Source: Clostridium acetobutylicum ATCC 824 (lineage in GTDB: Bacteria > Bacillota > Clostridia > Clostridiales > Clostridiaceae). From it: a stretch of 64,000 nt of DNA. Location of the stretch: assembly GCF_000008765.1 (NCBI RefSeq), contig NC_003030.1, forward strand, positions 3,876,881 to 3,940,880. Reading direction: 5' to 3'. This document shows positions 19,309-27,428 of the stretch, piece by piece (position 1 is the stretch's first letter; every line of letters starts with the position of its first letter). The notes under the pieces are model-generated. The model did no database searches, was not told where the DNA came from, and saw only the letters and a list, made by a program, of their open reading frames with translations. Made by a program: the position numbers and the translations under genes.

Positions 19309-19518
19309 ATGAATTCAAAACATATAAAATCATTCTTAATAGGTTTCTTAGTCTTTTTAAGTGGTGCAATTATTTCTGCTAATCTAGGTGAATTTTTCGA
19401 TGGAGATTCTGTTGAAAATGCACGTTCATACATAATAACATTTTCAGTATTGTTTCTAGCTAGTGTGGTAGCCGTATCAACATTTCTAATATTAGAGGAA
19501 ATGAGAAAGAATAAATAA
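19309..19518 (+). CDS. Small two-helix membrane protein, unknown
   Basis: This 69-residue protein has two predicted membrane helices (about 8-25 and 42-62) and a short charged C-terminus. AAGGAGG stands 8 bases before the ATG, which supports it as real. I do not recognise a family. It is isolated, with minus-strand genes on both sides. Confidence 0.7.
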   Translation: MNSKHIKSFLIGFLVFLSGAIISANLGEFFDGDSVENARSYIITFSVLFLASVVAVSTFLILEEMRKNK

Positions 19519-19562
19519 TTCCTCTATATTATTTTCTAATTGCCAATATTACAACTAAGTAT

Positions 19563-20123
19563 TCAATTTATATTAAGATTAATTGTCACTGTAAAACATT
19601 CTGAAACTGATGCATTCCTATTAACATACTTAAACGTAATAGCTTGAAACCCCTTTTTTAATGTCGTAAAATAAAAATTTCTTCTAGTATAATCTATTCC
19701 AACTAAATCATTAGAATTTTTAAATGGAATATTCATTCTTTTATTCTTTAAAAGCTCAACGTTTGAATTATCCATACTATTTTGTAATCTCCACTTAGCA
19801 CAAATAATACTACTTTCATGTAATGATATAACAAACATTTTATTTGTATCAACATTTATATTTACAAAACTATTATTAGTTACTGTATACTTTTTAATTT
19901 TTTCTTTTCCAAGATATACATATAGTATTTTCTTATTTATATCCTGTGAAATATCAAATTTTTGTTTGCTTAAAAATTGGTCTATTGAATTATTTTTAAA
20001 AGTATTATTAGATTTTTGTTTATTATTTGGATTTAATATATTTGCTTTTTTACTATAATTACATCCAGAGAAAATCACTATGAAAATAATAATTAAAGAC
20101 ATCAGTGCTTTTTTATTATACAT
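19563..20123 (-). CDS. Lipoprotein with chagasin-like (inhibitor I42) domain
   Basis: This 186-residue protein has a lipoprotein signal (FSGC, Cys21). Its C-terminal half follows the pattern of the chagasin family of cysteine-protease inhibitors: a beta segment with NVDTNKMFVISL, a middle NDLVGIDYTRRNFYF, then KKGFQAITFKYVNR and a closing FTVTIN strand. The classical NPTTGYxW loop is not obvious, so inhibitory activity is uncertain. It would sit on the outer membrane face. It is a single gene without obvious partners. Confidence 0.6.
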   Translation of the reverse strand: MYNKKALMSLIIIFIVIFSGCNYSKKANILNPNNKQKSNNTFKNNSIDQFLSKQKFDISQDINKKILYVYLGKEKIKKYTVTNNSFVNINVDTNKMFVISLHESSIICAKWRLQNSMDNSNVELLKNKRMNIPFKNSNDLVGIDYTRRNFYFTTLKKGFQAITFKYVNRNASVSECFTVTINLNIN

Positions 20124-20230
20124 TTTTCATACCTCATCACTAAATATTTCATTATCCTAGATTATTTTTAATATTCCCTGATGCTGTTAAAATGCTATAA
20201 CTTTTTTATATAATATTTGATAGAATTTAT

Positions 20231-20309
20231 TTGTGAGTGTCAAGGAATAACTATAGTAACCCAATTAATTCTCAATACCGTTTTAGAGGGTTAGGAAGGA
20301 CACTCACAA
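20231..20309. repeat. 79-bp element with perfect 11-bp inverted ends
   Basis: TTGTGAGTGTC (20231-20241) and GACACTCACAA (20299-20309) are perfect inverted repeats. Inside, AACCC and GGGTT can form a second stem. The motif AATTTAT occurs on both sides (20224-20230 and 20313-20319), which could be a target duplication. It may be a small non-autonomous element or a structured RNA. Confidence 0.45.
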
Positions 20310-20459
20310 CGTAATTTATTATATTACTGTAATTATTGTAAGTAAATACAAATGAAGTATAAAGTCATTCATGAATATTTTCGCAGTAAAGCTTATAGCT
20401 TACCAAAAGTCAAACTCTTTGTAAATAGGTAAACTATGCCTGCTTAATGGTAAACGTAA

Positions 20460-20488
20460 AAAGTACCGATATATGTAATCAGTACTTT
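20460..20488 (-). terminator. Terminator of the RRNPP/pheromone module
   Basis: An 11-bp stem with one G-U pair (20460-20470 with 20478-20488) lies 12 bp after the pheromone stop. On the minus strand it is followed by TTACGTTTACC, so the T-run is modest. Confidence 0.6.
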
Positions 20489-20500
20489 CATTTAAATTAA

Positions 20501-20617
20501 CTACCAACTCCAACCAGGATAACTGGCTAATACCGAAATGTGATTAACAGATAAATAACCTATAATAATAAAGGAACAAAGTACCAAAAACAATAATTTT
20601 TTTACCCTCGAGTTCAT
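20501..20617 (-). CDS. Putative quorum-sensing pheromone precursor (38 residues)
   Basis: This 38-residue peptide has a basic N-terminus (MNSRVKK), a hydrophobic core (LLFLVLCSFIIIGYL) and a short polar C-terminus. A signal-peptidase-like site (VLA) precedes the last seven residues, SYPGWSW, which I predict as the mature signal. The ATG is one base after the TPR gene stop, and AGGAAGG precedes it, so translation is probably coupled. Small exported precursors directly behind the receptor gene are the hallmark of RRNPP (Rap/NprR/PlcR/PrgX-like) systems. It is too short for routine gene calling. Function is inferred from architecture. Confidence 0.75.
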   Translation of the reverse strand: MNSRVKKLLFLVLCSFIIIGYLSVNHISVLASYPGWSW

Positions 20618-20618
20618 A

Positions 20619-21563
20619 TTACCCAACCTTCCTTTCCTTACAATACTCACAAAGTTCATTAATCGATGCGACATCACCCAACCTAGTATAATATTGTATT
20701 ATATTGAATACCAAACTATGATTAAGACTATCATAGGATCTACCCATATTTTCAGTTAATATAATAAATTCATCCTTAAGTTTTAGTTTGTTACTATTCC
20801 CTTTTATCTTGGAAAGTTCATTGAGTATATCTTTCGTTACACTATAGTATTTGAAATCCTTTGATAGCTTTAAAGCTATTGTCAAATACTTAATGCTTTT
20901 ATCATTATCAGCCATCATAAGATAACTTTTACCTAATTCAGCATATATTTGTGGTAAAGCTTCAAAATCATCAGAAATATTATGAAGATTATTTATAACT
21001 GTATTTATACAATTTACAGCCATATCTCTTTTACCCATACGTAAATAAACCTGCGTCATGTTATTATAGTAAACACATAAATTATTAAAATCATCTTTTA
21101 AAGTAATACTTATCAACTTATTGTAAATACTTAAAGATTCAGCATAACGCTCTGCCCCATAATAACAATCCGCTTTTAATAACAATACTTTATAATATCT
21201 GTCTTCATATGTAGCTTTTATTACAGATTCAAAACCAGTAATTGCATTTAACGCCTTCCCATATTCCCCAAGATAGTTATAATATAGACTCATGTTGAAG
21301 GTAAATATACATTTATATTTATCCTCCATTTCAGTAAATCTTCCAAGTGCGTATTTGCAAACACGTATTCCCTCAGCAAAATTACCCGTATGACAATATA
21401 CTGCGGAAAGCTTACGGAATATAGAAATTACTCTTCTCATATCAGTTTGACATCCAATTAAATATTTTACATTTTCATAATATATATACGCCTTGAGGTG
21501 ATTATTTACATTTGTGTAGTAATCCCCTGCAATCTCGCATATTTGAATCTTTAAATCTGGCAA
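20619..21563 (-). CDS. TPR half of a split RRNPP-type peptide receptor
   Basis: A 314-residue all-helical protein made of tetratricopeptide repeats (for example AYIYYENVKYLIG, GKALNAITGFE, AESLSIYNKLI, DKSIKYLTIALKL). It corresponds to the peptide-binding domain of RRNPP receptors. The frame begins at TTG at 21563 but is open upstream through RKWELPDLKIQ, which looks like natural receptor sequence. The HTH half ends 10 bases before, in another frame. Together the parts total about 433 residues, the normal receptor size. It is followed at once by the pheromone gene. Confidence 0.8.
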   Translation of the reverse strand: MPDLKIQICEIAGDYYTNVNNHLKAYIYYENVKYLIGCQTDMRRVISIFRKLSAVYCHTGNFAEGIRVCKYALGRFTEMEDKYKCIFTFNMSLYYNYLGEYGKALNAITGFESVIKATYEDRYYKVLLLKADCYYGAERYAESLSIYNKLISITLKDDFNNLCVYYNNMTQVYLRMGKRDMAVNCINTVINNLHNISDDFEALPQIYAELGKSYLMMADNDKSIKYLTIALKLSKDFKYYSVTKDILNELSKIKGNSNKLKLKDEFIILTENMGRSYDSLNHSLVFNIIQYYTRLGDVASINELCEYCKERKVG

Positions 21564-21570
21564 TTCCCAT

Positions 21571-21930
21571 TTACGATAATAAATTCTCTATTTTTTCAAG
21601 CAAAACATTAAAACGATTATCCTTGTACACACTGATTTCCTTAAGGTCCTGTATGTATGAGGCGATCACCTTTTTAGCTTGGGATTCTTCTGTTTCCAAA
21701 AGGTACTCTACATTTATACCCTCATCTAGAGTTTCACCTCTTTTTTCTAATATATCTTTTGTATTTCTAATAATAAGTTCTGCTGTACTTCTTGTTAAGT
21801 TGGCTTTTCCATGTTCTATCTGACTAATTAAATTACGTGTGAGTTCTGTACCTACAATATCATCTTGATTTAATTTATATTCACTTCTTAATTTCTTTAT
21901 TTTTTCTCCAATTGTTAAAATGCTAGTCAT
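21571..21930 (-). CDS. HTH half of a split RRNPP-type regulator
   Basis: A 119-residue protein with an N-terminal Xre-type helix-turn-helix (about 7-62: IGEKIKKLRSEYKLNQDDI, then LTRNLISQIEHGKANLT) and the start of a helical linker. It stops at TAA immediately before the TPR frame. In the intact family HTH and TPR are one polypeptide, so either a one-base shift near TTATTATCGTAAATGG split the gene or the HTH works as a separate protein. A good promoter lies upstream. Confidence 0.8.
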   Translation of the reverse strand: MTSILTIGEKIKKLRSEYKLNQDDIVGTELTRNLISQIEHGKANLTRSTAELIIRNTKDILEKRGETLDEGINVEYLLETEESQAKKVIASYIQDLKEISVYKDNRFNVLLEKIENLLS

Positions 21931-21976
21931 ATAGTTTTATCACTTCCTCAATATGGTAACAAAATTTTTTTACTAC

Positions 21977-22005
21977 AGTATAGCATTTCTTCAATAATAT
22001 GTAAA
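21977..22005 (-). promoter_or_regulatory. Promoter of the RRNPP module
   Basis: On the minus strand, TTTACA (22000-22005), a 17-bp spacer and TATACT (21977-21982) lie about 47 bp before the HTH gene start. Confidence 0.7.
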
Positions 22006-22081
22006 GTCATGCTGCTACTGTGCCTATTTGCATTTAATGAGATTATGTAGAAATTATTCTTATAAGAGAGATAAAAAATAT

Positions 22082-22108
22082 AAGGATGGGAGTCATTTTC
22101 CCATCCTT
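22082..22108. terminator. Terminator after esaA
   Basis: Arms AAGGATGGGA and TCCCATCCTT (22082-22091, 22099-22108) form a perfect 10-bp stem with ATATTTTTT following on the minus strand, 4 bp after the esaA stop. T-rich sequence also follows on plus. Confidence 0.85.
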
Positions 22109-22111
22109 TGT

Positions 22112-24937
22112 TTATTTTTCTTCAAACTTTGGCTTATGTCGTATCCAAGTCTTACCTAAGGCACCAACAAGGAGTCCTATCACGAAGATAACAACCCATC
22201 GCCAATCAAAGTCCTTAGTAATATTAGCTAATTTTGGGGTAATATCTTTTGTGGACAATGGCTTAGCAAAGAAATTAAAGATATTATCCGCCTTTACACC
22301 ATCTGTCCTTGTGTTAGATAAAGTAGCTGCAAAGTTTTTATAGTAGTTTTGACTATTTTTGAAGTCATCGTTCCCTGTACTTAACAGATTATTCGTATTA
22401 TCAATGACCTTCTTTGCATCATTCTGTGTCTTGGTGACCGTATCCACCATTTGATCGAACTCAGCTGCATTACTCTTGATGATTTGTGCACTTGCCGCCG
22501 TATCTTCAGCTTGTTTCGCAGTTGAATTCACCATGTCAGAAATAGTGCTATAAAGTGAATCCCCACCTTCTTTATCATAACAAAGAACAAGATCGTTTTG
22601 GTTATATTCCTTCCAAGGTTTTTCTTGAAGTAATATTGTATTATTTGTTGTCCACGCTTTGTATTCTGCATTCAGCGTATCCATTGTTTGATTATACCAA
22701 GCCTGCAAATCACTTGACACTTGACTAAAGTAATTACTTGGCAAATTATCGCTCAAGGTTGCTTTCTCTTTTTGAATACTTGCAATATTTGAATTCAACG
22801 TTGTCAGAGTATCCGTAACATTTTTAATGTTGGCTTTTCCATAATTCATGAATTGCTTCACATCATCATCGCTCAATCGACTCATAATTTGAGTGACGTC
22901 CATATTACCATACATCTTGAAAATAGATTGTTGACTTGCTTCTTGAAAGTCAGAAACCTTAGTACAGCTTTTTATATCAGAATAAGTTGCCCCTGGTGCT
23001 CCATAAAGGAAAGTAATCAGACTACTTGCAGTATCAATATTATTGAGTAAGGTCGAGATATAGCCAAACTGACTGCCTCCTGCATATTCAGAAATTGCAT
23101 TTGCAGGAATAAGACCAAAATTTTCAACAGACGAATCTGTACCACCTGAACCATTATCAACGCTCGCTGTTACCGTTCCACTTGCTGCTTGTCCTAAATC
23201 CACTTTATATGTAACAACGTAAGTCATCGGACTAGTTGTCGGTGCAGTCGTGACATTACCTTTACTGTCGGTTATACTTGTTGTTCGATTATCCAAAGTC
23301 ACAGAATTATCTGGGTTAACTATTGCACCTGTCCCCGTAGGTTTTCCAACTATAGAAATCCCTGAGTTAGAAAGTCCATTTGAAGCCTGAAGTTTTAAAG
23401 TATATTCAGTAGCTTTGGGTACGGTAATTGTAATTTGTTTTGTAAAATTCTCATTACTATTATTTACCGTTGGAGCAGCACTAAAATCTGCAGTAGCTGT
23501 TTTGATTCCAAATGCTGTAGCATAATTTTTTAGAACCCCCAACTTAGCTTCATAGGTATCCTTTTGTTGTGGCGTCAAAGAACCATTCTTCACTAGTGTA
23601 GCTAAGAGAGTATCATAGTCCCCCACATTTACTGACAAATTACTCAAGAGATTGTTTATCGTTTTAGGATAAGCTGTTCCCGAGATATTATCTCTTTTGC
23701 CAAAGGAAGTTGCAATCATTTTAGCCATTGCACTTCTTGCATTATCTGCTGTTTCAAGACTAGTAAAATCAGTTTTATCTGGTGTTGGACTAATATCTTG
23801 TCCGTAGAATCGTAAATACATATCTTTTTCAAGATTTAATAGTGTTGTTTGTTTGCCTGTCAAACTATCAATCTGTGTACCAATGTTGTCATGTACCCCA
23901 CTAATCAAAGTGTTATAACTCGAAATTTGATTTTTTAATTTTGCATAGACACCTGTTTCATTGCCAGAAGCATCCGTATTATGAAACTGCTGCACGGCTT
24001 GCACCGCCTTATTATATGCTGCTGTGTACTGGTCATAATAGTAGCTTTTATCCGAGTTTGCTTGATTAGTAATACCCTGATTGGCATTTGTAAGGTTAAT
24101 ATCAGTGATCTTCCTTTGGGTATCAAAATAATTGGTTAGATTTGGTAGCATTCCGTTGAATGAAGAACTACTTTCGTTCAACAGATTAACGACTGAATTG
24201 GTAAAGCTGTTTTGTTCTTGAATCCAACTATCATTTTCAGATTTCAAACCATTTGCAATGGAAACAACTGAACTATAAGACTCGTTGGTTGTCTGAAAAG
24301 GTCCATACACATTATCATTAAGTGATGAGAGGAGCGTGCCTTGACTCTTAACAACATTGCCCATATTCGTTTGTGCATTTGCGACATTTCCTGCCACAGA
24401 AGCATAATACATCTTGACAATGGAAGTATTGAAATCATAAAGCACATTCACGATCTTATCTTGCAAGAGTTTATTGTTCAGCTGTGACTTAGATGCAAGT
24501 ACTTTATAATCTAGCTCCGCTTTTTGAGGATTTAATGCCTGAAGTGTTAAAATATTGTGCGTGAAATTTTGTGGAAGATAAATAACAGCATCAACAGAAC
24601 CATCAGCATAGGCTTTGTTTGCTACCGAGCGTGACAGGACTTGCCAATTATACTTATTGTCATTCGACACAAGGTTCACGAAGGTTTCACCAAAGTTATA
24701 ATTTGTGCCATTAAACGTTTGGGGCTGATCTTCATTAACTAGAGCAATAATCGGCTTTGTAGTTTGTACTGTTTGTACTTGTTTATGAAGATTCCTATTC
24801 AGCAAAAACGTAAGACCAGCCACACAAACAAGCAGAAAAAGGATAACACCTGATTCAATCAGACGAGACTTTTTCATTTTCTTATCAAATTTTTCCGAAA
24901 AACTCTTAGAATTTGTCATCTTTGTTTTATTTCGCAT
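22112..24937 (-). CDS. esaA: EsaA/YueB-like type VII secretion membrane protein
   Basis: This 941-residue protein has an N-terminal membrane helix (about 29-47), a long extracytoplasmic region rich in coiled coil, then a single C-terminal membrane helix (about 912-930, WRWVVIFVIGLLVGALG). The N-terminal region (PIIALVNEDQ, then GSVDAVIYLPQNFT) is characteristic of EsaA/YueB, the surface-exposed subunit of the Ess secretion system (YueB is also the SPP1 phage receptor in Bacillus). Several well-known members have a cluster of C-terminal helices; only one is seen here. It is separated from the other Ess genes by the toxin array. AAAGGAG precedes the ATG. Confidence 0.85.
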   Translation of the reverse strand: MRNKTKMTNSKSFSEKFDKKMKKSRLIESGVILFLLVCVAGLTFLLNRNLHKQVQTVQTTKPIIALVNEDQPQTFNGTNYNFGETFVNLVSNDNKYNWQVLSRSVANKAYADGSVDAVIYLPQNFTHNILTLQALNPQKAELDYKVLASKSQLNNKLLQDKIVNVLYDFNTSIVKMYYASVAGNVANAQTNMGNVVKSQGTLLSSLNDNVYGPFQTTNESYSSVVSIANGLKSENDSWIQEQNSFTNSVVNLLNESSSSFNGMLPNLTNYFDTQRKITDINLTNANQGITNQANSDKSYYYDQYTAAYNKAVQAVQQFHNTDASGNETGVYAKLKNQISSYNTLISGVHDNIGTQIDSLTGKQTTLLNLEKDMYLRFYGQDISPTPDKTDFTSLETADNARSAMAKMIATSFGKRDNISGTAYPKTINNLLSNLSVNVGDYDTLLATLVKNGSLTPQQKDTYEAKLGVLKNYATAFGIKTATADFSAAPTVNNSNENFTKQITITVPKATEYTLKLQASNGLSNSGISIVGKPTGTGAIVNPDNSVTLDNRTTSITDSKGNVTTAPTTSPMTYVVTYKVDLGQAASGTVTASVDNGSGGTDSSVENFGLIPANAISEYAGGSQFGYISTLLNNIDTASSLITFLYGAPGATYSDIKSCTKVSDFQEASQQSIFKMYGNMDVTQIMSRLSDDDVKQFMNYGKANIKNVTDTLTTLNSNIASIQKEKATLSDNLPSNYFSQVSSDLQAWYNQTMDTLNAEYKAWTTNNTILLQEKPWKEYNQNDLVLCYDKEGGDSLYSTISDMVNSTAKQAEDTAASAQIIKSNAAEFDQMVDTVTKTQNDAKKVIDNTNNLLSTGNDDFKNSQNYYKNFAATLSNTRTDGVKADNIFNFFAKPLSTKDITPKLANITKDFDWRWVVIFVIGLLVGALGKTWIRHKPKFEEK

Positions 24938-24998
24938 TTCTATTCTCCTTTAATGTCTGTTATACACTGGTTTTTCAAAAAGTTTCACTAGTTACAAT

Positions 24999-25027
24999 AT
25001 TATAGCTTAAAATTTTTCTATTATCAA
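24999..25027 (-). promoter_or_regulatory. Promoter of esaA
   Basis: On the minus strand, TTGATA (25022-25027), a 17-bp spacer and a perfect TATAAT (24999-25004) lie about 60 bp upstream of esaA, which shows it is an independent transcription unit. Confidence 0.8.
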
Positions 25028-25348
25028 TGTTGCCAAATATTCCTATAACAAGTAGTTCTTTTATTATATAGCAAAACTCCTCCTAAGCTATCATTTTTCT
25101 GCAAATATTTATAGATATTTTTCAATATCTCCGATTTCTTCTTCTTGGTTAACTTCTCATGGTTAAAAGGATGCTTTTAAATAGTAATCAATACTTCTCT
25201 CCAGTTGTTTTTTTTATAGCTGGAATATTTAATTTTTTGTTTACAGTCTTGTTTATGAGAGCTGTAATTCGCTTTGCATGGTTCAGCTTATTTTAATTAT
25301 AGAAAAGTCCATGCTATGATGTGTAAAAGTATTTAACCATTAAAAATC

Positions 25349-25382
25349 AGTAAAGATACAGTCATATAACTGTATCTTTACT
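25349..25382. terminator. Perfect 14-bp hairpin
   Basis: AGTAAAGATACAGT (25349-25362) and its exact complement (25369-25382) enclose a 6-nt loop. On the minus strand GATTTTTAA follows, so it may end transcription coming from the zinc-ribbon gene. Confidence 0.5.
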
Positions 25383-25541
25383 ATTGTAACCAACTATTAA
25401 TTACTATACATTATCTTGCAGTTAATTCATGAAATCCTTAATAGAATAGTTTGGGTTTCTATTTTGAAAAGAGGTATGTATAGAAGTTAGCGGAATTATA
25501 ATGAAGGGTTATTAGACCCTCTTTTTTGATTATAAAGTTGT

Positions 25542-25847
25542 CTATTTTAACTTAGAACTATCAGCATTAATAGTTGAAGTAGATTTATCTGACACTCTGA
25601 CTTTATTAGGTTTTACCATATCAACAAAGTAACCAAGGGCTGCTAAGATTACTAATATAACCGGAACCGATTGTCCTAACGTGTAAGCATTTGTAAGGAG
25701 TCCAACAATCACCATACTTAATAATGCTAGCACTGTCAATATCTTATGTCTTACAAAAAAATTCCTATGATCTTTACCGCAATTAGAACATATGCTTCTC
25801 TTTGCTATTTCTTTACCACATGCTTTACACTTTATCAATTTACTCAT
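25542..25847 (-). CDS. Small zinc-ribbon membrane protein
   Basis: This 101-residue protein begins with a zinc ribbon (CKAC, then CSNC; Cys residues near 8, 11, 20 and 23) followed by two membrane helices (about 34-52 and 58-76) and a polar tail. Function is unknown. It lies between esaA and the toxin array without clear operon partners. Confidence 0.65.
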   Translation of the reverse strand: MSKLIKCKACGKEIAKRSICSNCGKDHRNFFVRHKILTVLALLSMVIVGLLTNAYTLGQSVPVILVILAALGYFVDMVKPNKVRVSDKSTSTINADSSKLK

Positions 25848-26225
25848 TTAAATCTTCCTTTGTCTTACTTTTTTGTATCTTAATTTTTTTCCATTATATT
25901 ATAACAACACAAGCATTCTTTATCAATAATGCTTAAAGTACACTTATAGCTAAAAACCAATGGAGTATGAGGAAAATATTTATTTTATTTTTCTCCTCTC
26001 ATACCATCAAACCCACAGCAGATTTTCACTGCCAAGTTTCCTCCCATGCTGGGCGCACTAAAAATAATAGCCTCACTTTAACTTGAGACTATTATCAAAC
26101 AAAATATATTTTCTCTAGATTGAAAATTTGTCATATTAATTTGTTCTTTTAATATACCAATATAACCTTACAATCGTTTATACTACATTAATTTTACACA
26201 TAGCTTTGCATTAAATATAATGTTT
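25848..26225. other. Non-coding region before the SUKH-3 array
   Basis: No gene was found. It contains a minus-strand terminator at 26058-26095, which closes the first SUKH-3 gene, and a weaker inverted repeat around 25965-26005 (GTATGAG with CTCATAC). Confidence 0.5.
26058..26095 (-). terminator. Terminator after the first SUKH-3 gene
   Basis: A 12-bp stem with one G-U pair (26064-26075 with 26084-26095) is followed on the minus strand by TTTTTAG. Confidence 0.7.
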
Positions 26226-26675
26226 TTACTCTTTAAATTTGCCCCAAACTATTGTTCCTTTTTCATTAATAATGTTATCAAAGGCTTCCCAAACACTATC
26301 TCCTACCCACGCTGTTGAATCAAATATCCTTCCTGACTCTGATATATATAGATATATATTAAAATCATAAAGCGAACCTATAAGCATAACTTTTTCATCC
26401 ACATAATCCTCCAGCCCAAAGTTAAAGCTATTTCCAAGTCCTACCGTTTCTTTAATGCAAGTAGTATGTTTAGATGTTTTTGTAGACCCGTCTTTTCTCT
26501 TCTTCTCAACATTTATTTTTAATTCTCCAAACTCTTCCATAAATCTTTTAGCACTTTCTAAAACTTCAAATCCTCTTTCTTCAAGAAATTTTACATTTTC
26601 TGATATATCTATTTTTCTTCCCTCATACCATCCTGACTTCTTTAATACTTCTATTGTTTTATTTGATATTTCCAT
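26226..26675 (-). CDS. SUKH-3 family immunity protein (cassette C)
   Basis: This 149-residue protein matches the SUKH-3 pattern: VLKKSGWYEGRKIDI, FLEERGFEVLESAKRFMEEFG, then LYISESGRIFDSTAWVGDS. SUKH-3 proteins neutralise YwqJ-type deaminase toxins, and the gene directly follows (11 bp) a deaminase-tail fragment. It would act in the cytoplasm by binding its cognate toxin domain. Two paralogues lie upstream (27429-27908, 28790-29287), clearly related but diverged. Confidence 0.85.
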   Translation of the reverse strand: MEISNKTIEVLKKSGWYEGRKIDISENVKFLEERGFEVLESAKRFMEEFGELKINVEKKRKDGSTKTSKHTTCIKETVGLGNSFNFGLEDYVDEKVMLIGSLYDFNIYLYISESGRIFDSTAWVGDSVWEAFDNIINEKGTIVWGKFKE

Positions 26676-26686
26676 TTTAATACCCC

Positions 26687-27295
26687 CTAATTATCAATGT
26701 TATAAGTTCCTTTAAATGTCCTTTGGCAATTGTCACATGGTTCTGCGAATCCACCATATAAATTTTCAGTACGATAAACCAAATCATCATATCTTGCACC
26801 TTTTAATATTGCATCTCTTGAACTCCAAATTTCTGCACAATTGTCAACATTCCATCGATATTCAAAGCTTGGTTCACCATACTGATTAAATTCACCTTCA
26901 TCTGCTGCTGCCTTTTTTACTCTTTCAATATCAGCTCTTAATTTAGCCATATCTTCTTTAACAAACTCTTTATTTTTTCCAACCCAAAAGCTATCAGGTA
27001 AACTTTCTAAATGCTCATCAGATAATAAACTTCTATAATATTTAGTGTAATCCTCAGGTGTTTTACAAAACTTTCTAGGATCAACTCCTGTATAATCTTT
27101 TATTGTTGGGTTATATTTCCAAATACCACTTCCGGCTTCACCTTTTAAGTTTAAATCTCCTAAATCCGCAGTTGAACAAATTTTACTTATTCCATTTGCA
27201 ACACTACTATCAATAACTTTTCTGGTAAAATATCCTGAGCTTCTGACACCATCTGGGATAGAGCCTGTTTTATTATCTTTTAGTGGTAGATTTGA
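26687..27295 (-). pseudogene. Headless YwqJ-like deaminase toxin cassette (cassette C)
   Basis: A 202-codon open frame that encodes only the C-terminal part of an LXG toxin. The deaminase signature is present: NCAEIWSSRDAILKGA, then EPCDNCQRTF (Cys-Ala-Glu and Pro-Cys-x-x-Cys). There is no LXG head, and the first ATG (26950) would give just 87 residues with no good ribosome-binding site. The tail has about the same layout as the cassette at 29289-30566. I read it as an orphan toxin tip, either displaced remnant or a reservoir for recombination. Confidence 0.75.
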
Positions 27296-27333
27296 CTATT
27301 TTCAACGTCTATTATTATTTTATTATTCTAAAA

Positions 27334-27361
27334 AAGTACCAATCTATTTAGATTAGTACTT
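27334..27361 (-). terminator. Terminator after the second SUKH-3 gene
   Basis: A 12-bp stem with one G-U pair (27334-27345 with 27350-27361) is followed on the minus strand by TTTTTTAG, between cassette C and the 27429-27908 gene. Confidence 0.75.
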
Positions 27362-27428
27362 ATAATTTAAATAAGTATCTTTTAATTTTACAATCAATAC
27401 TTACTTATTACCTATTAATTCTTAATTA

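Larger units (their letters stand above)
20124..20500. other. Non-coding region downstream of the pheromone gene
   Basis: No coding frame was found here. It contains the terminator of the quorum-sensing module (20460-20488) and a separate 79-bp element bounded by perfect 11-bp inverted repeats (20231-20309). Confidence 0.5.
24938..25541. other. Intergenic region with esaA promoter, remnant frames and hairpins
   Basis: Holds the esaA promoter (24999-25027), two consecutive minus-strand open fragments in different frames (25188-25292 and 25024-25176, ending RNIWQH) that look like a decayed gene I cannot name, a perfect 14-bp hairpin at 25349-25382 and a short hairpin with a T-run near 25503-25528. 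Confidence 0.4.

Noticed and set aside
20231..20309. CRISPR repeat unit
   Set aside because: Only one inverted pair occurs, with no regularly spaced direct repeats and no cas genes in the window.
23935..24447. Short frames within esaA
   Set aside because: They are out-of-frame shadows of a long, well-supported coding sequence on the same strand.
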